In this document: piece by piece, positions 10,740 to 19,786 of the stretch
Position numbering within the stretch: the stretch's first letter is position 1
How the letters are laid out: each line of letters opens with the position of its first letter
Assembly: GCA_020466095.1 (NCBI GenBank)
Contig: CM035808.1
Coordinates: 77,873,863-77,937,862 of the forward strand
Reading direction: 5' to 3'
Length of the DNA stretch: 64,000 nucleotides
Source: Chlorops oryzae
Lineage: Eukaryota > Arthropoda > Insecta > Diptera > Chloropidae
Position numbers and translations under genes: made by a program
Notes under the pieces: generated by a model
Seen by the model: the letters and a program-made list of their open reading frames with translations, nothing else
Database searches by the model: none
What the model was told of the DNA's origin: nothing

Positions 10740-11160
10740 TAAAAGTAAAGTAAAAGTTTGTAGTACATTATTTTTTCCAGGTTTTTTATCTCCAGTTCAT
10801 GTTTTTCCAACAAGATGCGCTTCTTGATTTCATGCATCTCGGTCATTTGGGCCATGCGTTAATCATATTCATCAGTCATTTGAACTATGCGCAGATCGTG
10901 TTCAGCTTTTAAACTTTCGACTTCCTGGCTAACCTTCCTTTGCGTCCATTTCGATTTGATTTCCGCCAGTTTAGACTAACTACTCTTGCTCGAATTTTCA
11001 GTTTTTCCAAAGTTCAACTTTTCACTCTTCTTACTTTTCAGCTTTCCCGGGTCATACTGCTCCCAGTTTTTGAAATTTTTAGCTGCAGCTGAAGTCAATG
11101 GATCTTTTTCTATTAACTTTTCGATATTTTTTTTTAATATATAAAATCCTTCAATAGATC
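10740..11160 (-). pseudogene. Harbinger Myb/SANT-like partner, C-terminal part
   Basis: The minus-strand translation gives a linker (FKNWEQYDPGKLKSKKSEK) and then a long charged coiled-coil-like region containing RMAQMTEMHEIKKRILLEKH and NLEKIMY. This is the C-terminal coiled-coil layout of insect zeste/Myb_DNA-bind_5 proteins, the usual second gene of Harbinger elements in insects. Two stops interrupt it. It lies tail-to-tail with the transposase gene, as expected. The segment 11390-11170 on the same strand carries a GT...AG intron-like interval and may belong to this gene. The N-terminal DNA-binding half is at 14692-14480, beyond the piggyBac insertion. Confidence 0.55.
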
Positions 11161-11403
11161 ATGGAGAAAAACGTCGGGAGAATTTCTTTGAGTGCTCTGC
11201 GCATCTGTAAAAAAACACGTTACGAAAAACAAAGCATTCAGTATTTATAGAATAAAAAATACATACTTTTTTTAAAACATGTTCTGTTTGTTGTACAGAT
11301 TCAATAAAGTCGCTGACGTATATGGAAGAGAGTCCCTGAATTTGTTTCTCCGGAATGATTTCTTTCAATATCTCACCAAAAGACACCCTTTGTTGTTTAA
11401 TCG

Positions 11404-13861
11404 GTGGCCCTCCACCAGTTTCATAAATTGAGTTTTAAAGGTACAGTTGAATCGGAGTACACATCAGAAATAAATGATTTTGGAGCGGGTTTAGATGTAC
11501 CGATAAGTCCCACTTGCTCCTCATATCGCCCGAAATCTGACTTTGTGCCGAAATGGAAAAGGACCAAGCGTATGAATTTTGATATTGCTCCTGTACATGA
11601 ACCACTGGATGCAATAAAAGATGATATTGTTTCCAAATTAGGTAGTTGTTAAACAATGTATATCTTAATTTAATTTCTTATCATCATATATTTTGTTTGA
11701 AGGTGGACATATGCCCTACCAGGTTTTTTGTCTACTTTTTGATGATGTGGTTACTCAGCATTTGGTCAATGAGACAAACAGATATGCCGCACAACACAAC
11801 AATGATTTAAATGTGGTCGATATGGACACAATGCGTCGATTATTTGGGATATTGCCTTTTTCCGGTTATCATTCCGTTCCTAAAGTGCAAGATTATTGGA
11901 GCAACGAGCCGACCTATGGAATTCCTATAATTAAACAGACAATGTCGCGCAATAAGTTCCAAAAAATAAAATCGAACTGTCATTTGGGAAATAACGACGA
12001 TGTCGACAAAAATGACAAATTTGCTAAAGTACGTCCACTGTTTGATCTTCTCAATATTCCATTTATGCAGTTTGGAGGTTTTGAACCAAATTAATCGATT
12101 GATGAGCAAATGGTGCCATATTTTGGACGTCACAGCTGTTAAATGTTTATAAGAGGCAAACCTATTCGCTTCGGATACAAATATTGGTGTTTATGTTCAT
12201 CAAAAGGTTATTTGTATCAATTTTGACCATACGCTGGAGCAACGGATTCATATGATAAACAACTTGGCCTAGGTGCTAGCGTGGTTTTGAGTCTTCTATC
12301 GGTTTGCAAGAGTCCTACACAATATACTGTGCATTTCGATAATTTTTTCACCGGTTACCACTTGCTTTGTCTCCTAAAAGAGAAAGGTTTTTGTGCAACA
12401 GGTACAATCCGTGCAAACAGGCTGGAAAAAACAGGCCTAAAAACAATTTTAGTTAAACACGATATAGATTACGCATTCAACCAAGAAAATAATATAGCAG
12501 TAGTTCGATGGAGAGACAATGCAGAAGTCATTTGGCTACGAATTATGATCAAATGGATCCTATAAGAAACGTAATGCGATACCATAGAAAGCAAAAAAAA
12601 AAGATTGCTGTACCCCAAGCCATCCTTTTTATACCCAGCGAAAGCGGGGTATATTAGTTTTGTGCGAATCTTGTAACAGGGAGAACTAAGCTCCGGAGAT
12701 ATAGACATATATATATAGAAATGATCAGGATCAAAAACTGAATTGATTTAGACATGTCCGTCTGTCCGTGGTCGGATCTCCTCCGAAACGGCTGGACCAA
12801 TCAAGTCGAAATATGGCACACAGGTATATCGGGATCCGAGTATGATCCTAAGTAAAAATGGGAGACATCTGCCCACTGCCACGCCCACAAATGAATATAA
12901 TGTGTTTTCAGTAAAATGCTTGTAACTTGCGAACCACTCAACACATTCCATTGATATTTGGTGTACTGGTAAACTACGAAAAGGGACATATCCTGGCAAA
13001 AAATGGACGCCACCCTCCGTGAGCCATGCCCACAAATAAGCCCATAAATAAGGGCTTATCGTAACTTGTGAAGTAAAAGGCGTAGAAGGTTCAAATTCGC
13101 AACATAGGTTGACCAAGGCGAATGAAAGATATAGGAAAAAAATTTATATGGCCCGCCCACTTTCACGCCCACAAATGAAGATTTTTCGTAACTTCCGAAG
13201 TAAAAGGCGTAGAAGCTTCAAATTCGCAACATAGGTTCACCAAGGCGAATTAAGGGTGTAGGGAAATAATTTATGTGGCCCTCTTACTGCCACGCCCACA
13301 AATAGAGAAGAAAAACATAGTGCACTCATAATGTCGGGACGCTGGGTATTTCAAAGTCGGGCTTGACCGACTTTAGCTTTCTTACTTGTTTTTAATTATA
13401 ATAAGTACATGGGAGGAGTTGACTTACACGACAATGCTGTAGCCAATTATAGAATTGGAATCAGAGGAAAGAAGTGGTGGTGGCCACTTTGGGTCACTTG
13501 CTTGGACAGTGCGTGTGTCAATGCATGGAAATTGCATTGTATGATTGCTGAAAAAACCAATAAGAAATACATGTCTCAAATTATATTTAAAAATTCGATA
13601 ACAAAAACACCGTTGTTGTTCGAATCAATCTCGCCTGATGAGGAAAATGAAAGTGATGACGACACCGCAGCTCAATCCACGTCATCGCCCAGAGTAAAAT
13701 CCATACACATGTCCGTGAATATCAAGGGCTGCTATCGCCGATGCCAAATATGCAAAAAGCATACTTCATATACTTGTGCTAAGTGCAACGTAAATTTGCA
13801 TGTAGATAATTGCTTCAAAACCCACCACACAAATTTGAAATACTCTTCTAATAGCTTATAA
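11404..13861 (+). pseudogene. piggyBac transposase
   Basis: The N-terminal part (11404-11641) joins the core across a 61-nt GT-AG intron at 11642-11702, and the frame is continuous across it. The core shows LLFDDVVTQHLVNETN, KVQDYWS, MSRNKFQKIKSNCHLGNN, then SIDEQMVPYFGRH with the first catalytic Asp, and FDNFFTGYHLLCLLKEKGF. After the Helentron-like insert (12631-13393), the frame resumes with NKYMGGVDLHD and GKKWWWPLW. It ends with a Cys-rich finger (CQICKKHTSYTCAKCNVNLH). This is the full DDE_Tnp_1_7 plus C-terminal zinc-finger order. Stops near 12092 and 12140 and a frameshift inactivate it. The start codon is not clear. Confidence 0.8.
12631..13393. mobile_element. Helentron-like (DINE/HINE-type) non-autonomous element
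   Basis: The element begins ATACCCAGCGAAAGCGGGGTAT, a short hairpin, and ends with a second hairpin (AAAGTCGGGCTTGACCGACTTT) followed by AGCTTTCTTACTTGTTT. This terminal architecture is typical of Helentron-derived elements of flies. Internally it has repeated blocks with ACTGCCACGCCCACAAAT and GCGTAGAAG.TTCAAATTCGCAACATAGGTT (about 13078 and 13206). It lies between T residues in the piggyBac gene without an obvious target duplication, as expected for Helentrons. The transposase frame matches up on both sides. There is no coding capacity of its own. Confidence 0.7.
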
Positions 13862-13959
13862 TTTCTTTAAACAAATAAAACTGTAAAACTACAATAAATT
13901 AATCGAATTTTTCATTTATCTGTAAGTTTACTCTTAGTCTTTATTATATAACTAGCCGA

Positions 13960-14290
13960 CCCGCGCCCGTTTCACTGGGCATATGAATATAAAAAAAATT
14001 TGTTGGTAAATAAAAAAAACGCACTCCCCCTGTTCGCTTGTCTCGTCAAGAGTTCCTAGAGTTAATAAAATTCCTTCCTAAAAATACACTGAGTTTCATT
14101 AAATGGTAAAAGTGAATGTTTTTTTATAATTTTTTACGCAATTTTTGTATTTTTTTTACACATAATCCTTCTATTGACTTTTCGAAATATATATATAAAA
14201 AATTATCTAAATCGGTTCAGCCGTTCTCAATTGATGCGATTACATATATTTTGTCTCTCCATTTGGATATATGTTGATACAGTAAATTTA
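13960..14290. repeat. Possible short interspersed element remnant
   Basis: The stretch starts CTAGCCGACCCGCGCCCGTTTCACTG and contains ATCGGTTCAGCCGTTCTCAATTGATGCG near 14211. These two boxes are familiar from insect SINE and RTE-related 3' ends. No pol III box pair or tail can be shown, so the assignment is weak. Confidence 0.25.
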
Positions 14291-14458
14291 ATGTTCTAAT
14301 TATCCCAGCGGTCGAGATCTCGACAAACAGGTTTCAGTGTTGCCACCTCAAAAAAAAAATTTTTTTTTTAAATTTATATATATTAATTTAAGCTGGTTTC
14401 TAGCTAGCCACGAAAAATTCGTTAAGATATAAAAAGGTTTTTTTGCTTGGTACATAAT

Positions 14459-14465
14459 GGGTTAA
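14459..14465 (-). other. Probable right end of the piggyBac element (GGG + TTAA)
   Basis: GGGTTAA at 14459-14465 reads TTAACCC on the other strand, the canonical start of a piggyBac element within its TTAA target. The Myb gene resumes immediately beyond it (RKKYFDLKADL on the minus strand ends at this point). The matching left end was not found; the only nearby TTAA is at 11397-11400, without CCC. Confidence 0.5.
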
Positions 14466-14479
14466 ATCTGCTTTTAAAT

Positions 14480-14692
14480 CAAAATATTTTTTACGGAGAA
14501 TTTTTGTGTCCGTTTTGGTCCTGATGCAGCAGAGTTGAAACTCTCTTCAATTTCTGCCCACGCTTTATCCTAGGCTTGGGTTTAAGCGTTATCTGTTTCC
14601 TTGCATTCAATAATATCAACTTTTTGCTTTACTAGGTCTAACAGGAGTGTAATATCTCCTGCAGAAAAATTTTAAGAACGCACTTCCATTTT
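14480..14692 (-). pseudogene. Harbinger Myb/SANT-like partner, DNA-binding domain
   Basis: The minus-strand frame starts at ATG near 14692 (MEVRS, then a stop). It continues NFSAGDITLLLDLVKQKVDI, KAWAEIEESFNSAASGPKRT and, after a frame change, KYFDLKADL. The spaced Trp and hydrophobic residues and the RT..L..KY..LK ending match the Myb_DNA-bind_5 / zeste-type domain. It lies 170 bp inside the Harbinger right end. Its C-terminal half is displaced to 11160-10740 by the piggyBac insertion. It would bind the subterminal repeats of the element. Confidence 0.65.
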
Positions 14693-15689
14693 GCAAATAA
14701 AATTAAAATCAGCTGATAAAACAGAGTGCTGCCAATCAGCTGCTAAATTACTAACAATCAATATAATTTTTTTATGAAATGGGTAAAAACGTAAGTACGT
14801 ACTTAAGTAGCAATCCGTCTTTAAACTTAAGTACAAATTTACCTTGCATGGTGAAATTGGCTCTAAGTTTCGTTTCTTTTGTTTTGACTTAATTTCTTTT
14901 TTTAAAGAAATATGGGCTTATGGTTATTATACAAATCCCATCGTATATACACAAAATATGCATCTCACCAGAGAGATGTGCATCGCTTAATGGGAATGAC
15001 ACACATACAAATCAAGATCGAAACACAAACTCACCCTTTGTGTGATCCAATGCAAATGGAAAATTTGAAATTCCAGTTGTTTTGTTTTTTTTTTCAATTT
15101 GATATTTCAAAATAGTTGGAAAGTTGAAAATTTTGTTTTTGCCAAGCGCTTTCAATCACTGTCACTGAATTTAACAAAAATTTTAGTTTTAGATTTTGCA
15201 CGTTTTTTTAACACTGTGGGCAGCTCCAACCGACATACGGTGAAAGCGACGTTGCCATGAGCAATTCAAAGCTAGACAATAGTGTTATGCCTAAAAATTT
15301 CATGAATCAAATAGCAAATACCGGGTATAACATTCCAATTTGTTTTCAAGCGAAGCTATCAATTTGTTTGTTTTCAAAAACATGACAAATATTCTATCAT
15401 ATTTAGAACGTCACAAATTAAAAAAAGGTAATTTTGATTTAAGAAAGTGAAAAGAAAAAAGGTATAAAGGTGTTACATACATACCTATACGGAATTAAAT
15501 ATGTGTTTATGTTAAATTTTAAAACTGTCTTTATATAATACCATACGTACACACTAGTTGGAATCTTGTAAACAGGCGTTGACGAACCGAGTAAAGAAGA
15601 AGAAGCTGTTTGTACACCGACATTAAGTGGGGAATTTCGAAAATGGCGAATGGCAATTTCGAATAAAATGTGAAGATTGTTCCTGTAGA

Positions 15690-15740
15690 ATACGATATAT
15701 ATATATATATATATATATATCTACATATACATATATAAAT
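15690..15740. repeat. AT dinucleotide microsatellite
   Basis: About 15 TA/AT units are followed by imperfect TA/CATA repeats. A second AT microsatellite of about 12 units lies at 16600-16622, inside the inverted-repeat element. Confidence 0.8.
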
Positions 15741-15848
15741 ATATTGAGTTAAAATAAATAAGGAAAGATTTTGAAAAAGAAAAAAAAAACATTTTTTTAA
15801 TATGAAAAAAACATAGTTAAAGAAATATATATATAAGAAAAATGGAAC

Positions 15849-16588
15849 AATTCTAGTTGCTGGCCGTTTCTGGGATCCTTGGTCCCAATCTATGGAAAAT
15901 GACTCCCTGATTCCAAATCTGCAATCCTTTTTTGTCGGTCGCCTCTAGTTTAGGAGATATCACGTTTTGAAAATCGCCAAAAAAAACGTACTAATTTTTA
16001 CACTATCTTGACATTTGCGTAGTTGCCACTTATTCGAAATTCGTGTGTGTTGCAAAATTCAAATATTTTATGCAAATTGTTGCCATACTTGTAAAAAAAA
16101 TATAAAAATTGTAACCTGCTTTTTAGCTTTTGAGCATTAATGTGAAACTGAGATATATTAAAGATTATGGAAAATAATTTGTTTTAAGGGTTTTATTTCT
16201 TAAAAATACAGTTAAAAAATTGGTAGATATTAGGCGATGTTAGATTTTTTAGGTTTTTGGTAAAATTATGGCAGGACTTCCAATTGAATTTCCGGGAAAT
16301 CCGTTATTCGTGGAAAGAAAGCTTTGCAATGAGCTCGCTATTGGAGATTTTTACCCTGTTCGAAGGCAATTTGATATAATTTGAATTTAGAGAAATCGTG
16401 ATGTGTTTTGTGTTGTGGAGAAAAAAGCGCGCGCGATTTTTGATAAAAATTTTTCATGTTTTCTCAAAAATTGGAAAAAGTGTATCGTTTAGAGAGCGCC
16501 GCAGGCGAAAAATTTTTCTAAAAAATGAAAAAGAAATTTGGGGCAAAAAACAAAAAACAAGTGCAATTACAGTTTTAAGTAATAATAA

Positions 16589-16619
<31 letters not shown>

Positions 16620-16942
16620 TAATATAAAAAAAAAACTATTTCCCAAGTTTGAGAATTATTTTCTAAATATTTCCCACAATATGGCTCATATTTTCCCACT
16701 TTTTTATTATCCACCTATTAAATCAACCAATTGGTAGATTTTTCAAAATAAAACGTCTGGCAACACCACAACCATTCGTCAGTCTGTGTTCACAATGTTT
16801 ACATTGCATTTTCATACAAACTTTAAAGGTTGATATCTCCTAAACTGGTGGCGACCGACAAAAACGGATTGCAGATTTGGAATCAGGAGGCCATTCTACA
16901 TATACATACCGAGTTTCAACGAAACGGCCAGCAACTAGAATT
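15849..16942. mobile_element. Inverted-repeat (MITE/foldback-type) element, about 1.09 kb
   Basis: The left end AATTCTAGTTGCTGGCCGTTT (15849-15869) is the reverse complement of the right end (16922-16942). Pairing continues inward for about 130 bases, including GATTCCAAATCTGCAATCC with TCGGTCGCC on the left and the complementary stretch at 16845-16895. The interior is AT-rich and non-coding. No clear target duplication or superfamily-specific terminus is visible, so only the class (inverted-repeat DNA element) is supported. Confidence 0.65.
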
Positions 16943-17637
16943 ATGCCAGAAAAATAAAATGTTGAGTAAAAATTGACAGCGGCGAGAGATCACGAACCTT
17001 CAAGGCAGTTAAAGAAAAATGGGCAGCTTATTTACGACAAGCGCTGGCGGTGAATTGCAGCCCTTCGAAGCCCTTCTTCTTGGACCACGTGTTGCTCCTC
17101 AAGATGGCGTCGCTCCGCTTATCAAATTTTGTAAGTTATATTTATTCCGCGATGGCTCCGCACGCGAGCTCAGTCCATCAGAAAGTGAACGAGAGCTTTC
17201 CACGCAATCTGCTTTGAAGGTCTTTTCCTACTCAAACCCCTATCGATATTCTTACTTCCCGATAACAATGCAATCGATATTTGGTTTCCGACCTACACAC
17301 TAACTAATACACTCGACCGGCCTTTACACGTTCAAATGATTCCGCCGTTTATGAGTGTTGCTTATCTACGCAGTTGACCCTATTTACACGATGTTACTTA
17401 GCCTACAAGTAATAGTACGAAATAGTACGAAAGTAAAAAAACCATTCCGTAGTGAAGAAAATAAAAAGAATAATTAACATGTGAAAGAAAAGTATCTCAA
17501 ACGAATTTTCGCCTTCTTTGTCCTTAACCTAAATATAGTTCATACTTAAACCTAAGAAACAGAAAAACATCAGCAGCATATTTTTTTTAACGAAATTATC
17601 GTGAGGTTCACCTGGCGTCGACTAGTCTTCACACAAC
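16943..17637. other. Spacer before the Gypsy gag, no gene assigned
   Basis: A 94-codon frame at 17019-17303 has no family resemblance. The stretch sits where the 5' LTR and leader of the Gypsy element would be, but no copy of that element's 3' LTR start (TGTGAGGAG) is found here, so the 5' end appears lost. Confidence 0.4.
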
Positions 17638-18675
17638 ATGGTCGGAGGAAGACAAGCTGGATCTCGTCTATGAAAATAGCCTCTCTGGATTGCGGCTCTA
17701 TGGTAAAAAGCACGAAATTAGTTCTGAAGCGGAGTTAATTAAAATTGCTGGTGAACGGGAGCGGGTGCAGGAGGACATGGTGACGACGTCCATGCTGCGA
17801 GGCGGGGTGCAAGCGGCGCCCCCCACTCCACCAAAGAAGAGCGTGTCTTTCGCTCAGGTCACGAGCGACGAAACCGAGAAGATAAACGTGCGGACGGCAT
17901 GTATTCGTTGTGGGTTGGACGGACATTCAAGGAGGGAGTGTCCAAACGCAATCGCGCGGTTTTGCAGGCTCTGTGGACGAAGAAATGTAGGGACCAGAGA
18001 TTTTTGCCGCGCGGGAAACGAACGAAGTCCTCAGACTCTACGGGGAGGTCTCACCGACGAGACGCGATCCCCGCATCAAAACGTATAAAGCCGTTCCTGT
18101 CAACGGACGGTCGACGCATCCAAGCCGAGGCATGGCTGGACGGGAAGTTGTTGAGCGCCGTCATTGATACGGGAGCCACTAGGAGTTTTATTCGAGAGAA
18201 GGTAGCCCATATTTTACGAACAGGCACGAACTCGGAGGCCGCGAGGGTCGTGGTGCATCTAGCCGACAGATCACCAACGGCGGTAGCAGAGGCCATAAAT
18301 GTGAATGGACGAGTGGGCGATCAAGCAGCCCAGCTTAAAATCCTGATTATGCCCGATGCCGTGGACGATGTTATTCTCGGTATGGATTTTCTGACGGCGG
18401 TCCAGGCGGAGTTTAGATTGGGTGCCGGAGTGTTCCGACTAACGCCACCACAGCAACGTAGTAGCGAGCCGCCAGCGCATGGAAACGCGGTTGCCCGTGA
18501 GCCTTGGTCCGAAGAAAAAGAGGTCTCCGACTTCGTGAGTAAGGAAGTGGGGAAGTTCAGCACCCTGAGAGGAGTATCAAACATTACTGAGCATCGAATC
18601 CGAATGAAGGACGACACCCCGATTAAGCAACGGTATTATACCTTTAATCCGGTGAAAAAGGCGGTTGTCTACTAA
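17638..18675 (+). pseudogene. Gypsy element gag C-terminus, protease and start of reverse transcriptase
   Basis: The frame 17690-18088 carries a CCHC zinc knuckle (CIRCGLDGHSRRECPNA) followed by a second Cys cluster (FCRLCGRRNVGTRDFC), a gag nucleocapsid. A change of frame leads to 18062-18675. This has the aspartic protease motif VIDTGATRSFI, the flap and ILGMDFL end of a retropepsin, a linker, and then HRIRMKDDTPIKQRYY, the conserved start of Gypsy reverse transcriptase. A stop follows at 18673-18675. The frame is lost at 18691, where a 3.1-kb insertion begins. Capsid sequence is not recognisable upstream, so the gag is truncated. Confidence 0.75.
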
Positions 18676-19085
18676 GAGGTCGACGACGTCTGTTACGGGT
18701 ACATATAATTGGTGCAGTCCGATCCAAAGATGTTATCCGGAAACTGTAATATAACCTAGGGAACGGAGTTTCATTTCAGAAGACCGATTTTTTTTTTATC
18801 GAAAATGCTCACATTCATTAACAAAAGAAATCCACCCTGAGCCAATACATTTGTGGTTGCAGACCTGTGCAAGAAAAGGAAGCATCAAAATATCAATATA
18901 TAATATATAATAAGTGCTGTGCTCACAGGATTATTTCCTCTTGAATATAGTTGATACAAGTGTAACCCAATCGTGAATCTATGGAGAAAGGGAAAGTAAA
19001 ATTTTTGTTTAACAAATATATACACAGAAAAGAAGAAAAAAAAGAAGGAAAAAAGAAAAAAAGGAAGCAGAAGGAGTGAAATAAA

Positions 19086-19190
19086 ATGGAACTAAGTTTA
19101 AATAACTCAGAACCAACCACCGGACACAACAATCAAACAGACACATACACACGAGTACGACAATCACTAATACATTCCATTACAGAATGA
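19086..19190 (+). CDS. 34-codon upstream ORF overlapping the next start
   Basis: ATG at 19086 opens a 34-residue frame rich in Asn, Thr and Ser (MELSLNNSEPTTGHNNQTD). It ends in TGA at 19188-19190. That stop overlaps the ATG of the 199-codon ORF as ATGA, an arrangement that in some retroelements and small viruses allows termination-reinitiation. No family match. It may be chance, because it is short. Confidence 0.25.
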   Translation: MELSLNNSEPTTGHNNQTDTYTRVRQSLIHSITE

Positions 19191-19786
19191 ATTTCGGCGC
19201 AAAATGGGGAGAGAAGGTACAGCGTGTGCGCGACAATCTCATCGCCAGAAAAAAGGCTACATATCAGCCAAGGCGGCTACCCGAAATTTTTGAAGAAGTA
19301 TATGATGCGAAACTAAAACGACCAAGAGCAGTCCTAGCGACACCTAAGCCACCAATAAAAAAAGAGCTTATCGACACCACCGTACTGCCAACGGCAGAGC
19401 GATACGCCGTGTTGCCCGATGGCCTCAGTACATCAGCAGCCGCCAGACAACCCGCGCATAACGATGAAAGCGATGAAACACTCAGTCTAGACGGTTACGA
19501 ATATGATGACGATGAATTGGAAACCCTGCTACAAGAAAACCCACAAACTACATCACAAACAACGGCACAACAAAAAAACCCATGGCTCAGTGATTTTGTC
19601 GTACCTGAAGACGAAATGAAGCTCGATGTTTCAATGGTGATCCGAGAAGCAGCACGAGAAATTGATAGGACGCGTCCACCCGGAACCGAAATGAGATTCC
19701 TAAAATCAGTGAATGGAGTAATGTTTCAAGTTAAAATAACACGACATGGACTTACCAAAGCCAAGAGAGTGCTAGCCCCCAAATAA
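19187..19786 (+). CDS. Unidentified 199-codon ORF
   Basis: ATG at 19187 to TAA at 19784-19786 is open and has protein-like composition. It has a basic N-terminus (RVRDNLIARKKATYQPRR), a Pro/Lys linker, a strongly acidic centre (DESDETLSLDGYEYDDDELE, about residues 95-114), a Gln/Thr-rich stretch, and a C-terminal block (TEMRFLKSVNGVMFQVKITR). After the stop the same frame stays open for about 40 more codons to TAG at 19904. That extension is Arg-rich (PRKRRHRGGARRNRRRH), so the stop may be a mutation or a read-through point. I do not recognise the family. A small gag-like or nucleic-acid-binding protein of the surrounding insertion is the simplest guess. Confidence 0.4.
   Translation: MNFGAKWGEKVQRVRDNLIARKKATYQPRRLPEIFEEVYDAKLKRPRAVLATPKPPIKKELIDTTVLPTAERYAVLPDGLSTSAAARQPAHNDESDETLSLDGYEYDDDELETLLQENPQTTSQTTAQQKNPWLSDFVVPEDEMKLDVSMVIREAAREIDRTRPPGTEMRFLKSVNGVMFQVKITRHGLTKAKRVLAPK

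Larger units (their letters stand above)
8543..14863. mobile_element. PIF/Harbinger transposon with both ends preserved
   Basis: The left end GAGCCAATTTCACC at 8543 and the right end GGTGAAATTGGCTC ending at 14863 are perfect inverted repeats. Both are flanked by TAA (8540-8542 and 14864-14866), the 3-bp target duplication expected for PIF/Harbinger. Inside are the two genes of an autonomous element: a DDE transposase on + (8755-8930 and 9780-10640) and a Myb/SANT-like DNA-binding protein on - (14692-14480 and about 11160-10740). The 6.3-kb span is inflated by a piggyBac insertion inside the Myb gene and possibly by an insertion at 8931-9775. Both genes carry stops, so the copy is inactive. 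Confidence 0.8.
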
